64,000 bases of DNA from Enterobacter sp. RHBSTW-00994 (GCF_013782625.1 NZ_CP056199.1:3242588-3306587); one strand, 5' to 3'; shown: positions 1-10,506, counted from the first letter of the stretch. Numbers and translations: made by a program. Notes: generated from the sequence alone by a model not told the origin.

Positions 1-470
<470 letters not shown>

Positions 471-564
471 GCTATCATCATTAACTTTATTTATTACCGT
501 CATTCAGTTTTGAATGTCTGTTTATCCCTAATTCAACCGAATGCCATGCATTCGGTTTTTTTTT
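471..564 (+). ncRNA. micF: MicF antisense small RNA
   Basis: MicF is a trans-acting, Hfq-dependent small RNA that pairs with the ompF mRNA leader and represses OmpF synthesis. The 5' segment GCTATCATCATTAACTTTAT is identical to what I remember of E. coli MicF, and the following ATTACCGTCATTCA portion that pairs with ompF is also conserved. The 3' end is an intrinsic terminator: a short stem around CCGAATGC/GCATTCGG followed by nine T residues (556-564). It is divergent from ompC and upstream of rcsD, the standard location. Ends were set by the E. coli RNA, so the 5' end may be off by a few bases. Confidence 0.93.
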
Positions 565-887
565 ACTATTCTTTACGTAACTATTATTTAATTGTGCTAC
601 CGAGAAGAAATCATAACAACTATTAACTAAATCATCCCGCAACTATCTCCACATAATCGATATTGTCACAAAACTTAATTTCTTGTTAATTCGTGCTATT
701 TTTTGACAATCATCGCAGCTTATTTGTACACATACCTTCTTTTTGTACATGTTTTTCCTTTGTCTTTGTTTGATAATCCGAACAGAAAAAGTCCCCTGTT
801 CTCAGATTGCGACGCTGGAAATTCAGTTATTACCCTTTATACTGCCGTATCCCCTTAAAGCATGGCCATCACGGGTTAAACATATCA
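565..887. other. Intergenic region micF-rcsD (rcsD leader)
   Basis: This 323-bp AT-rich gap lies between the micF terminator and the rcsD start. A consensus-like TTGACA is visible at 703-708, but no good -10 hexamer lies at the right distance, so the rcsD promoter is only placed here in general terms. An in-frame extension of rcsD from 807 is open but has no ribosome-binding site and no remembered counterpart. Confidence 0.5.
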
Positions 888-3557
888 ATGAGTCAGTCTG
901 AAACTACCGTTTCGAGTAAATTCTCGCTTCTGCCTGGGAGCATCACTCGTTTCTTTCTTCTTTTGATCATTGTGTTGTTAGTAACGATGGGAGTGATGGT
1001 CCAGAGTGCGGTCAATGCCTGGCTGAAAGACAAAAGTTATCAGATAGTGGATATCAGCCATGCTGTGCATAAGCGTATTGATACCTGGCGCTACGCAACC
1101 TGGCAGATTTACGACAACATTGCCGCAGCACCAGCCACTTCATCCGGGGAAGGATTACAGGAGACGCGCCTGAAACAGGACGTCTATTACCTTGAAAAAC
1201 CGCAGCGTAAAACAGAAGCGCTTATTTTTGGTTCGCACGACAGCGCGACCTTAGAGATGACACAGCGGATCTCATCCTACCTCGACACCCTTTGGGGCGC
1301 TGAAACGGTTCCCTGGTCGATGTATTATCTGAATGGCCAGGACAATAGCATGATCCTGATTTCGACCTTGCCGCTTAAAGACCTCTCTTCCGGCTTTAAG
1401 GAAACGACAGTCGGAAGCATTGTCGATTCCCGCAGGGCAGAAATGTTGCAGCAGGCAAATGCACTGGATGAGCGAGAAAGCTTCTCTTCATTGCGTCAAC
1501 TCGCCTGGCAAAATGGCCATTACTTTACGCTGCGCACCACATTTAACCAGCCAGGGCATCTTGCAACCGTGGTGGCCTTTGATTTACCTATCAATGACCT
1601 GATTCCACCCGATATGCCGCTGGACAGTTTCCGTATGGATCCCGACAACAGCGCGCAAAACATGCGTACTCCTCCAGATAAGGAAGGCCCGGAGAGTGTC
1701 TCAATCTCTTTTAATGGCTCGAAGATAGAGATTTCTTCATCGCTAAACTCGACCGGTATGCGACTGGTGTGGCAAGTTCCTTTTGGCACATTGCTGCTGG
1801 ATACCTTGCAAAATATCCTTCTGCCACTGCTGCTGAATATCGGCCTGCTGGCGCTCGCGCTGTTTGGTTATAGCACCTTCCGCTTTCAGCCGGGGCGTCA
1901 GAATGAAACACCTTCAGCACCTGGAGTCAGCAATGAATTACGCATTCTGCGCGCTCTAAATGAAGAAATTGTCTCTGTTCTGCCGCTTGGTGTACTGGTT
2001 CACGATCAGGAAGCCAATCGCACGGTGATGAGTAACAAGATTGCCGATCATCTCTTACCCCATCTGAACTTGCAAAACATCACGACCATGGCGGACCAAC
2101 ACCAGGGTGTTATTCAGGCCACCATTAATAATGAACTGTACGAGATCCGACAGTTCCGCAGTCAGGTCGCTTCTCGCACGCAAATTTTTATTATTCGCGA
2201 CCAGGACCGCGAAGTTCTGGTGAATAAGAAGCTGAAACAAGCCCAAAGACTCTACGAGAAAAACCAACAGGGTCGTGCGGCATTTATGCAGAATATTGGC
2301 GATGCGTTCAAAGAACCATTAAAGGCGCTTGCCAGCCATGCAGCCAGCCTCGATACGCCAGAAAGCCTGTCATTAGCCAGCCAGGCAGACTCACTGGTTC
2401 GTTTAGTCGATGACATTCAGCTTGCCAATATGCTGGAAAATGACAGCTGGAAAAGCAGCTCTACGCTCTTTTCGATCCAGGATTTGATCGACGAAGTCGT
2501 TCCTGAAGTCCTTCCTGTCATCAAGCGTAAAGGATTACAACTGCTGATCAACAATCCGCTTTCTGCTAATGACAAACGCCACGGCGATCGTGATGCACTG
2601 CGCCGAATCTTGCTAATGCTGATCCAGTATTCCGTCACCACTACGCAGATCGGCAAGATCACCCTCGACGTCAGTACTGACGAGTCTGCTGACGATCGCC
2701 TGACATTCCGCATTCTGGATACTGGTGAAGGCGTAACGCCAAGCGAAGTTGATAATCTGCACTTTCCGTTCCTGAATGACACACAGAGCGATCATTATGG
2801 CAAAGCCAATGCACTAACATTTTGGCTCTGCGATCAGCTGGCACGAAAAATTGGCGGCCATCTGAATATCAAGGCGCGTGAGTCACTTGGAACCCGTTAT
2901 TCTTTGCACGTTAAAATGGCGGCCAATCCGCAAGAGCAAAACGAAGAGCGCTTACTGGATGAAGTGGTCGTGATGGTAGATGTGACCTCAAATGAAATCC
3001 GAAACATCGTGGTTCGCCAGCTAGAAAACTGGGGGGCAACCTGCATCACCCCGGATGAAAGGCTAACGAGTCAAGAATTTGATCTGTTTTTAACGGATAA
3101 TCCGTCTAATCTTACTGCCTCCGGCTTGCTTTTAAGCGATGATGAGTCAGGCGTGCGGAAAATCGGCCCTGGCCAGATGCGCGTCAACTTTAATATGAGC
3201 AATGCGATGCAGGAAGCTGTACTACAACTAATAGAAGAACAGCTGGCGCAGGAAGAGATCCTGGAGTCCCCACTGGGAGGCGATGAAAACGCCGCACTCC
3301 ATGCCAGCGGCTACTATTCACTCTTTGTTGATACAGTACCAGATGATGTTAAGCGGTTGTATACTGAGTCCGCCGCGAGCGATTTTGCGGCGCTGGCACA
3401 GACAGCACACCGGCTTAAAGGGGTGTTTGCCATGCTTAATCTGGTTCCCGGCAAGCAGTTATGTGAAACGCTGGAACATCTAATTCGAGAGAAAGATGCC
3501 TCTGGCATTGAAAAATACATCAGCGACATTGACACCTATGTCAAAAGCTTGCTGTAG
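888..3557 (+). CDS. rcsD: Phosphotransfer intermediate protein RcsD
   Basis: RcsD is the inner-membrane histidine phosphotransferase that relays phosphate from hybrid kinase RcsC to response regulator RcsB in the Rcs envelope-stress and capsule pathway. The 889-residue protein has two membrane segments (about 18-40 and 305-328) bracketing a periplasmic domain. A cytoplasmic kinase-like core follows that lacks a usable phospho-acceptor His, then the RcsB-binding region and a C-terminal HPt domain with TAHRLKGVFAMLN, whose His is residue 841. The start MSQSETTVSS at 888 was chosen because it aligns with E. coli RcsD; the frame stays open upstream to 807. rcsB follows after 16 bp, so the two are cotranscribed. 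Confidence 0.95.
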   Translation: MSQSETTVSSKFSLLPGSITRFFLLLIIVLLVTMGVMVQSAVNAWLKDKSYQIVDISHAVHKRIDTWRYATWQIYDNIAAAPATSSGEGLQETRLKQDVYYLEKPQRKTEALIFGSHDSATLEMTQRISSYLDTLWGAETVPWSMYYLNGQDNSMILISTLPLKDLSSGFKETTVGSIVDSRRAEMLQQANALDERESFSSLRQLAWQNGHYFTLRTTFNQPGHLATVVAFDLPINDLIPPDMPLDSFRMDPDNSAQNMRTPPDKEGPESVSISFNGSKIEISSSLNSTGMRLVWQVPFGTLLLDTLQNILLPLLLNIGLLALALFGYSTFRFQPGRQNETPSAPGVSNELRILRALNEEIVSVLPLGVLVHDQEANRTVMSNKIADHLLPHLNLQNITTMADQHQGVIQATINNELYEIRQFRSQVASRTQIFIIRDQDREVLVNKKLKQAQRLYEKNQQGRAAFMQNIGDAFKEPLKALASHAASLDTPESLSLASQADSLVRLVDDIQLANMLENDSWKSSSTLFSIQDLIDEVVPEVLPVIKRKGLQLLINNPLSANDKRHGDRDALRRILLMLIQYSVTTTQIGKITLDVSTDESADDRLTFRILDTGEGVTPSEVDNLHFPFLNDTQSDHYGKANALTFWLCDQLARKIGGHLNIKARESLGTRYSLHVKMAANPQEQNEERLLDEVVVMVDVTSNEIRNIVVRQLENWGATCITPDERLTSQEFDLFLTDNPSNLTASGLLLSDDESGVRKIGPGQMRVNFNMSNAMQEAVLQLIEEQLAQEEILESPLGGDENAALHASGYYSLFVDTVPDDVKRLYTESAASDFAALAQTAHRLKGVFAMLNLVPGKQLCETLEHLIREKDASGIEKYISDIDTYVKSLL

Positions 3558-3573
3558 CAAGGTAGCCTAATAC

Positions 3574-4224
3574 ATGAACAATATGAACGTAATTATTGCC
3601 GATGACCACCCGATTGTACTGTTCGGTATTCGCAAATCACTTGAACAGATCGAGTGGGTGAATGTAGTCGGTGAATTTGAAGACTCTACAGCACTGATCA
3701 ATAACCTGCCGAAACTTGATGCACATGTGCTTATCACCGATCTCTCCATGCCTGGCGACAAATACGGTGATGGGATCACGCTGATCAAATACATCAAACG
3801 CCATTTCCCGGACATCTCGATCATTGTTCTTACCATGAATAACAATCCAGCGATCTTAAGTGCCGTGCTTGATCTGGATATCGAAGGGATCGTCCTGAAA
3901 CAGGGTGCACCAACGGACCTGCCAAAAGCGCTGGCAGCACTGCAAAAAGGTAAGAAATTTACCCCAGAGAGTGTTTCCCGTCTGCTGGAGAAAATCAGTG
4001 CTGGCGGCTATGGCGACAAACGCTTATCACCAAAAGAGAGCGAAGTTCTTCGCCTGTTCGCCGAAGGTTTCCTGGTGACTGAAATCGCCAAGAAACTGAA
4101 TCGTAGCATTAAGACTATCAGCAGCCAGAAAAAATCAGCCATGATGAAACTGGGTGTGGACAACGATATTGCCCTGCTGAACTACCTCTCTTCCGTAACG
4201 CTGAGTGCAACGGATAAAGATTAA
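3574..4224 (+). CDS. rcsB: Response regulator RcsB
   Basis: RcsB is the transcription factor of the Rcs phosphorelay. As a homodimer, or with RcsA, BglJ, GadE and others, it controls capsule, flagella, division and small RNA genes. The 216-residue sequence is nearly identical to E. coli RcsB. It has an N-terminal receiver with the acidic pair Asp10-Asp11, phospho-acceptor Asp56 in LITDLSMPG and a conserved Lys near 109, followed by a LuxR/FixJ-type helix-turn-helix (about 150-205) containing TEIAKKLNRSIKTISSQK. It lies 16 bp behind rcsD and is convergent with rcsC, sharing a terminator. In E. coli an extra rcsB promoter lies inside rcsD; that could not be verified here. Confidence 0.97.
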   Translation: MNNMNVIIADDHPIVLFGIRKSLEQIEWVNVVGEFEDSTALINNLPKLDAHVLITDLSMPGDKYGDGITLIKYIKRHFPDISIIVLTMNNNPAILSAVLDLDIEGIVLKQGAPTDLPKALAALQKGKKFTPESVSRLLEKISAGGYGDKRLSPKESEVLRLFAEGFLVTEIAKKLNRSIKTISSQKKSAMMKLGVDNDIALLNYLSSVTLSATDKD

Positions 4225-4235
4225 GTCTTACAGAT

Positions 4236-4273
4236 AAAAAAGCCCGGTGGCGTTATGCGACCGGGCTTTTTTT
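4236..4273. terminator. Bidirectional terminator between rcsB and rcsC
   Basis: A perfect 8-bp stem AGCCCGGT (4241-4248) / ACCGGGCT (4260-4267) is flanked by an A-run before and a T-run after, so it can end transcripts from both strands. The rcsC stop codon (complement of 4272-4274) lies within the flanking T-run. Confidence 0.9.
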
Positions 4274-7118
4274 ATGTCCTTGTTTTCCTCACTCGTTCTG
4301 CGTAGAGCGACAAGGTTTGTTCCAGTACATCCAGCGTGACCGGTTTTGAAAGGCAACTGTCCATGCCTGACTCCAGACAGCGCTGCTTCTCTTCAGCCAG
4401 CGCATTAGCGGTCACACCAATGACCGGCAACGTCAGACCCAGTTCACGGATGCGCTGCGTTAAACGGTAACCATCCATATTCGGCATGTTCACATCACTG
4501 AGCACAATATCAATAGGGTTTTTACTCAGCACATTAAGGGCATCAATACCGTCATTTGCCGTCTTGCACTGGTATCCCAGCGACCCGAGCTGATCAGCCA
4601 GCAGGCGACGGTTAATAGGGTGATCATCCACCACCAGAATCATCATATCGTCGTTAACCGGGACCAGAGAATCCGGTGAAGGTAGGGCTATCGCGCCCTC
4701 GCTGTCATCCGGTTGCACACGATAAATGCGCACCAACAACCCAACTAATTCATGCGGTGTCGCCACACTATGTACCCATTCACCCGGCACGCGTTCAAGC
4801 GGAATACCAATATGACGACGACAGAAGGTCACTACTCCTTTTCCTGGCCACGGCTGTTCCAGCGTATCATCGGTGATCAGCATATCTTCAGCATCGGGCA
4901 TTTGTCCGTCATAACGAGCAACCTGCATGCCGATGCGAGTCAGCAGAGATGTCAGGAAATCCTGCAACGAGGCATTATGAACCGCCAGCCAGCAGCGTTT
5001 TCCGCTTAACCCCTCTACCGTTGATTTTGCCGGATATTGTGCTGAATAGAGCGGAATACGAATGGTGAACTGGCTTCCCATGCCGGGCTCAGTATCTACA
5101 GAGATGTCACCGTCCATCATGCTAATCAGCTTTTCACAGATCGCCAGCCCCAGCCCTGTCCCCTGGAAATTACGCTGCACACCCGTTCCCACCTGGAAGA
5201 AGGGATCAAACAGACGCACAACTTCCTTCGCCGGGATACCTACGCCGGTATCACGCACGCGAATGCTCAGATAATCTCCTGCCCGGCAGACATGCAAAAC
5301 AATGCAGCCAATATCGGTAAATTTAATGGCATTGCTGAGCAGGTTGGAGATGACCTGCTGCAAACGCATCGGATCTCCCTGCAAGGTCAACGGCACGTCA
5401 GGTTCGATAAAACAGTAAAGCCCGAGCTGCTTACGCACCACCAGCGGCAAATAGTTGGCGCTGATGTGGTTCATCACTTCGCGTGGCGAGAACTCACGTG
5501 GTTCAATTTTTAGCTGTTCAGACTCAATTTTGGAAAAATCGAGAATGTCACTGATGATTTTCAGCAGCAGGCTGGACGAGTTGTTCATCGCTGTGACCAG
5601 ACGCTCGACACCTTTCGGCAGTTCTTTTGTTTGCAGTAAATCGAGGTTGCCGATAATGCCGTACAGTGGCGTTCGCAGTTCGTGACTGACGGTTGCGAGG
5701 AACATCGATTTCGACTGGCTGGCTTGTTCCGCCGCCTGCGCCATCTCCTGTAGTGACTCTTCCATTTTCACACGGGCCGAGACATCGACAAGAACGCAAA
5801 TCGCCACATTTTCATTACGATAGCGCGAGTGCACAAAACTGATTTGCAGGTTGGTATGCGTGCTGGTCAACACATCGACAAAATTCACCTGCTGACCGCA
5901 GATAATTTGCGTTAATCGCTGTCGGTCTTCATGCGTCAGCATGTTCAGGTAGTTATGCGCCAACTCGTTGCTCAGGATATTCGTGCCATCCTGCGTCCGT
6001 AAAATACAGATCCCGACAGGCGCAGAAGCGACAATTTTGCGGTTAAACTGTTCGTGCTCTTCCAGTCTCTGCGCATCGCTTTCTGCCGGAATAAAGATCT
6101 TACGCTCATACATACGCGCCAGCGTAAACAGCGCCACACCCACCAGAACGTTCAGCAATATTGCATTCAGAATAAGAATTCGAATCCGCTCAAGCACCAT
6201 ATCTACCGGGACAGAGTAGACGATGCTGAGCGAAGATGGCGGTAAATTCTTCTTCAGTACCAGCTCATGAAAACCGGAGGTATAGCCAAACCAGGAGCGC
6301 TCCTGCATCCAGCGAGGATCGACTTTTAACCGGTTTTCCGGCCCGGTGAGCGAAATCAGCGTGTGGCCATTTTCATCAAGGATAGTCACGCCCATTGGTA
6401 AACTTCCCGGCGTGAAGAAATTCTCCATACGGATAGTCTGTTCAATTCCCAAGAGTGCTTGCAGGCGATTAGCCAGATAAACGGGTGTCAATGCGTAGAA
6501 ATACCCAACCCCCATACGTGGCCCCTGGCTTATCCAGAAGAGATTGTTCCCGCGCTCGTCTTGTGGGGCATCCCGGTATTTTACGATACGTTCATGCAGA
6601 CTTTTCAGTGCATCGTCTCGCTCGACAGGAATATCGCGCAGGCCAAAATCAGCCATACACAGGTTATCGCTCCCAATCAGGAAAACCCGGTTGAGATCGT
6701 AGGCTGCGGAGAAATTATCGCGCCAGTAGCGCATAAACCATGCCAGAGACTCCAGAGATCCTCGCCAGGTACTCCCCATTGCCGAACAATCAGAATCCGG
6801 GAACAATGGCTGAAAATCAGGAACCTCTGTTTTTTCATTGCGCCCTCGCAGCGCCAGCACTCCGTTTTCTGCCGTCAGTCGATTTTCAGCAATGTACTTC
6901 AACTCCTTCATGACATCGGACGTGCGCTGAATATAACGCTGAGCCTGATCGGAGCTTAAGTTAAACTCCTGACGAATCTCCGATTCTTTTTGATGCAACG
7001 CGTTAACGATGTAAAACACCGAAAACAGCACCACCAGAAGCCAAAGCAATAGCGCCAGCGCCCGAAACAGATAGCGAGAAACTTTGAGCGTGGTACGAAA
7101 GGAGACGAGGTATTTCAA
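4272..7118 (-). CDS. rcsC: Hybrid sensor histidine kinase RcsC
   Basis: RcsC is the inner-membrane hybrid kinase that starts the Rcs phosphorelay: it autophosphorylates on His, moves the phosphate to its own receiver Asp, then to RcsD and RcsB. The 948 residues show membrane segments near 20-41 and 312-334 around a periplasmic sensor domain. A PAS-like region leads to a HisKA domain with FLATVSHELRTPLYG (His about 479), an ATPase domain with DTGVGIP and GTGLGLAIC, an RcsC-specific ABL domain, and a C-terminal receiver with Asp875 in LSDVNMPNMDG. The likely start is TTG (complement of 7116-7118), which gives MKYLVSF, the same N-terminus as E. coli; no nearby ATG fits. It is convergent with rcsDB. 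Confidence 0.95.
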   Translation of the reverse strand: MKYLVSFRTTLKVSRYLFRALALLLWLLVVLFSVFYIVNALHQKESEIRQEFNLSSDQAQRYIQRTSDVMKELKYIAENRLTAENGVLALRGRNEKTEVPDFQPLFPDSDCSAMGSTWRGSLESLAWFMRYWRDNFSAAYDLNRVFLIGSDNLCMADFGLRDIPVERDDALKSLHERIVKYRDAPQDERGNNLFWISQGPRMGVGYFYALTPVYLANRLQALLGIEQTIRMENFFTPGSLPMGVTILDENGHTLISLTGPENRLKVDPRWMQERSWFGYTSGFHELVLKKNLPPSSLSIVYSVPVDMVLERIRILILNAILLNVLVGVALFTLARMYERKIFIPAESDAQRLEEHEQFNRKIVASAPVGICILRTQDGTNILSNELAHNYLNMLTHEDRQRLTQIICGQQVNFVDVLTSTHTNLQISFVHSRYRNENVAICVLVDVSARVKMEESLQEMAQAAEQASQSKSMFLATVSHELRTPLYGIIGNLDLLQTKELPKGVERLVTAMNNSSSLLLKIISDILDFSKIESEQLKIEPREFSPREVMNHISANYLPLVVRKQLGLYCFIEPDVPLTLQGDPMRLQQVISNLLSNAIKFTDIGCIVLHVCRAGDYLSIRVRDTGVGIPAKEVVRLFDPFFQVGTGVQRNFQGTGLGLAICEKLISMMDGDISVDTEPGMGSQFTIRIPLYSAQYPAKSTVEGLSGKRCWLAVHNASLQDFLTSLLTRIGMQVARYDGQMPDAEDMLITDDTLEQPWPGKGVVTFCRRHIGIPLERVPGEWVHSVATPHELVGLLVRIYRVQPDDSEGAIALPSPDSLVPVNDDMMILVVDDHPINRRLLADQLGSLGYQCKTANDGIDALNVLSKNPIDIVLSDVNMPNMDGYRLTQRIRELGLTLPVIGVTANALAEEKQRCLESGMDSCLSKPVTLDVLEQTLSLYAERVRKTRT

Positions 7119-7273
7119 GGGGGCGAGGCTCCGCCATTGGGGTAAAAAAGAATGTGGTTAAGGTAGCGGTAAATGGCCGCCGTCGCAATGCTCTCTCTTT
7201 GCAGGAATATGATACACCACGAAGACATGCTTGCCCTTAGTGTTGATAATCGGCGCTGGTCTGCAAACATAAC

Positions 7274-9112
7274 ATGGACGTTAGTATGGGTTTTCTTACC
7301 GGCTTTTATCCCCGGCGCTTACGCAATCAAATGATCCTGATGGCCATCATGCTGGTGAGCGTGCCGACAATCTCTATTGGTTATATCGTAGAAACCGAAG
7401 GACGTTCAGCAGTCTTATCCGAAAAAGAGAAAAAACTGTCGGCGGTGGTAAACCTGCTTAACGACGCACTGGGCGATGCCTTTAGCCACGGTAGCCAGTT
7501 GCCACGTGACGCACGCATTCGTGCGCTGAATGCCGAGTTAAGCCCCATTACTGAACGTATTACCCAGGCCTTTCCCGGCGCTGGCGCAGGTTATTACCAT
7601 AAAGCGCTGGATGCTATTGTCACCTACGCCCCCTCCGCGCTTTACCAAAGTAATGTTGGGGTCACTATTGCCCCCGATCACCCCGGACGCGATGTGATGC
7701 GCAACAATACGCCTCTCGTCTTTTCGGGTCGCCAGGTACGCGGTGATATTCTTAACTCGATGATTCCTGTTGAACGCCATGGGGAAGTGGTCGGTTATAT
7801 CTGGGCTAACGAGTTGACCGACGATATTCGCCAACAGGCCTGGAAGATGGATGTTCGCATAATGACAGTACTGGCGGCTGGGTTGCTCAGCAGTCTGCTG
7901 CTGATTATCCTCTTTTCCCGCCGCCTTGGTGTCAACATCGATATTATCACTAACGGCCTATCAACCCTGGCACATAAAACCCACGCCATGCTGCCTGACC
8001 TGCCCGGCGAACTTGGGCAAATCAGCCGCAGCGTCAATGCGCTAGCACAAACGCTACGGGAAACCAAAACCCTGAACGACCTGATCATTGAAAACGCAGC
8101 AGACGGCGTGATTGCGATAGACAGACAGGGCGACGTCACCACCATGAACCCAGCGGCGGAACAGATAACGGGATATAAGCGGCATGAACTGGTTGGACAA
8201 TCCTATGCCACACTGTTCGCCAACACCCGTTTCAGCAGCCCGGTACTTGATACCCTGGAACACGGTACTGAGCATCTGGCCCAGGAGATCAGTTTTCCAG
8301 GACGGGAACGTATGATTGAGATCAGCGCCACCACCAGTCGAATCCATAACACCCACGGCGAAATGATCGGCGCCCTTGTGATCTTCTCAGATCTTACTGC
8401 CCGAAAAGAGGCACAGCGACGGTTGGCGCAAACAGAACGGCTGGCCACGCTGGGCGAGCTGATGGCTGGCGTGGCACATGAGGTGCGTAATCCACTGACC
8501 GCCATCCGCGGGTATGTGCAGATTATCCGCCAGCAAACAACGCGGACGGAACATCAGGAATATTTGTCGGTGGTGCTCAATGAAATTGACTCCATCAACA
8601 AAGTCATTCAACAACTGCTGGATTTTTCACGTCCGCGGCAAAGCCAGTGGCAGCGGGTACAGCTTGATACGCTGATTAAAGAAACGCTGATCCTCGTGCA
8701 AACCGCCGGTATTCAGGCACGGATAGCCTTTAGCGTTGAATCCAAGTGTACTCTGCCAGAGATCGTTGCCGATCGTGAACTCCTCAAGCAGGTGATACTC
8801 AATATTTTAATTAATGCTGTCCAGGCGATAGGCGCAAGAGGGGAAATACGGATCCGGACCTGGACGTACTCCCCGTTCCAGCAGGCTGTTACTATTCAAG
8901 ACAATGGCTGCGGCATTGATATCGCTTTACAAAAAAAGATCTTTGACCCCTTTTTCACCACGAAAGCCTCGGGTACAGGTCTGGGGCTTGCGCTGAGCCA
9001 GCGTATTATTAACGCGCATCAGGGAGATATTCAGGTGACAAGCCAGCCGGGCTGCGGCACGACTTTCACTCTGATTTTACCGAACAACCCCCAGGGAAAA
9101 CTGCCAGAATGA
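7274..9112 (+). CDS. atoS: Sensor histidine kinase AtoS
   Basis: AtoS is the membrane kinase that senses acetoacetate and phosphorylates AtoC. It has a first membrane segment at about residues 19-38, a periplasmic portion, and a second segment near 190-212. The cytoplasmic part carries a PAS domain (around 265-375), a HisKA motif GVAHEVRNPLTAIRGY with His about 402, and a HATPase domain with NILINAVQAI, DNGCGID, FDPFFTTK and GTGLGLAL. The ATG at 7274 gives 612 residues; an ATG at 7286 is nearly as plausible, since neither has a strong ribosome-binding site and E. coli AtoS is a few residues shorter. It overlaps atoC by 4 bp (ATGA), so the pair is translationally coupled. Confidence 0.94.
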   Translation: MDVSMGFLTGFYPRRLRNQMILMAIMLVSVPTISIGYIVETEGRSAVLSEKEKKLSAVVNLLNDALGDAFSHGSQLPRDARIRALNAELSPITERITQAFPGAGAGYYHKALDAIVTYAPSALYQSNVGVTIAPDHPGRDVMRNNTPLVFSGRQVRGDILNSMIPVERHGEVVGYIWANELTDDIRQQAWKMDVRIMTVLAAGLLSSLLLIILFSRRLGVNIDIITNGLSTLAHKTHAMLPDLPGELGQISRSVNALAQTLRETKTLNDLIIENAADGVIAIDRQGDVTTMNPAAEQITGYKRHELVGQSYATLFANTRFSSPVLDTLEHGTEHLAQEISFPGRERMIEISATTSRIHNTHGEMIGALVIFSDLTARKEAQRRLAQTERLATLGELMAGVAHEVRNPLTAIRGYVQIIRQQTTRTEHQEYLSVVLNEIDSINKVIQQLLDFSRPRQSQWQRVQLDTLIKETLILVQTAGIQARIAFSVESKCTLPEIVADRELLKQVILNILINAVQAIGARGEIRIRTWTYSPFQQAVTIQDNGCGIDIALQKKIFDPFFTTKASGTGLGLALSQRIINAHQGDIQVTSQPGCGTTFTLILPNNPQGKLPE

Positions 9113-10494
9113 AAACCCCCTACCGTATTCTTATCGTGGACGATGAAGATAATGTTCGCCGTATGCTGGCTACTGCATTTTCCCTGCTGGGGCACGAAAC
9201 CCACTGCGCCAGCAACGGCCAGGCCGCACTGAACCTGTTTTCCGACACCCGGCCAGATGTCGTCGTGATGGATATTCGTATGCCGGAATTAAACGGTATC
9301 GATGCCTTAAAAGTGATGCGAACGCAACAGCCCCGGGTTCCGGTGATCCTGATGACGGCCTATGCCGAAGTAGAAACCGCAGTTGAAGCCTTACGATGTG
9401 GTGCGTTTGATTATGTAATTAAACCTTTTGATCTCGATGAGCTTAATCTGGTGATCCAGCGCGCGTTACAATTGCAAGCGATGAAGCAGGAGATCCGCAA
9501 TCTGCATCAAGCTCTGAACACCAGTTGGCAATGGGGGCATATTCTGACCAACAGCCCGGCGATGCTGGATATCTGCAAAGATACGGCAAAAATCGCCCTT
9601 TCACAGGCTAATGTACTGATCAGCGGTGAAAGTGGTACAGGAAAGGAGTTGATCGCCCGTGCCATTCACTACAACAGCCGACGGGCCAGCGGCCCGTTTA
9701 TCAAGATTAACTGCGCCGCTCTGCCAGAATCCTTACTGGAAAGTGAACTCTTCGGTCATGAAAAAGGGGCATTTACTGGTGCGCAGACGCTGCGCCAGGG
9801 CTTGTTTGAACGTGCCCATCAGGGAACTCTGTTACTGGATGAAGTTGCCGAAATGCCCTTTTCCCTGCAGGCAAAGTTACTGCGTATCCTGCAGGAGAGA
9901 GAGTTCGAACGCATCGGTGGGCATCAGACCATTCGCGTTAATATTCGCATTGTCGCTGCCACAAACCGCGATCTTCAGGCGATGGTGAAGGCCGGAACAT
10001 TTCGCGAAGATCTGTTTTACCGGCTGAATGTGATTCATCTGATATTGCCTCCATTACGCGAGCGTCAGGAGGATATCGGCCTGCTCGCTAACCATTTCCT
10101 GCAGAAATTCAGTTCAGAAAATCAACGCGATATTATCGAGTTTGACTCTACAGCCCTGGCATTGCTCACCCGATGGTCGTGGCCGGGTAATATCCGCGAA
10201 CTGTCTAACGTGGTCGAACGGGCTGTCGTAATGAGTACCGGTGCAGTTATTTTTGCCGAGGATCTCCCTGCCCCATTCCACCATCCAGTCAGCACCAAAA
10301 CCGCATTCAGACAGGTGCAGTCTGGGGAACGAAATTTGAAAGAAGAGATCAAGCGTGAGGAGAAACGGATCATTGTTGAAGTACTCGAACAGCAACAAGG
10401 CAACCGCACCCACAGCGCATTGATGCTGGGGATCAGTAGACGCGCCCTAATGTATAAGCTACAGGAATACGGGATCGACCCCGCAGATGGCTGA
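9109..10494 (+). CDS. atoC: Sigma-54-dependent response regulator AtoC
   Basis: AtoC is the NtrC-type activator of the atoDAEB operon; in E. coli it is also described as the ornithine decarboxylase antizyme. The 461-residue protein has a receiver (Asp11-Asp12, phospho-acceptor Asp55, Lys105). The AAA+ domain has a Walker A GESGTGKE at 173-180 and the sigma-54 contact loop GAFTGA at 220-225, with LLLDE as Walker B. A Fis-type C-terminal helix-turn-helix around NRTHSALMLGISRRALMYKL completes it. All residues needed for ATP-driven open-complex formation are present. Its predicted operator and a sigma-54 promoter lie directly downstream, ahead of atoD. Confidence 0.96.
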   Translation: MKTPYRILIVDDEDNVRRMLATAFSLLGHETHCASNGQAALNLFSDTRPDVVVMDIRMPELNGIDALKVMRTQQPRVPVILMTAYAEVETAVEALRCGAFDYVIKPFDLDELNLVIQRALQLQAMKQEIRNLHQALNTSWQWGHILTNSPAMLDICKDTAKIALSQANVLISGESGTGKELIARAIHYNSRRASGPFIKINCAALPESLLESELFGHEKGAFTGAQTLRQGLFERAHQGTLLLDEVAEMPFSLQAKLLRILQEREFERIGGHQTIRVNIRIVAATNRDLQAMVKAGTFREDLFYRLNVIHLILPPLRERQEDIGLLANHFLQKFSSENQRDIIEFDSTALALLTRWSWPGNIRELSNVVERAVVMSTGAVIFAEDLPAPFHHPVSTKTAFRQVQSGERNLKEEIKREEKRIIVEVLEQQQGNRTHSALMLGISRRALMYKLQEYGIDPADG

Positions 10495-10506
10495 TAGCCA
10501 AAATTG

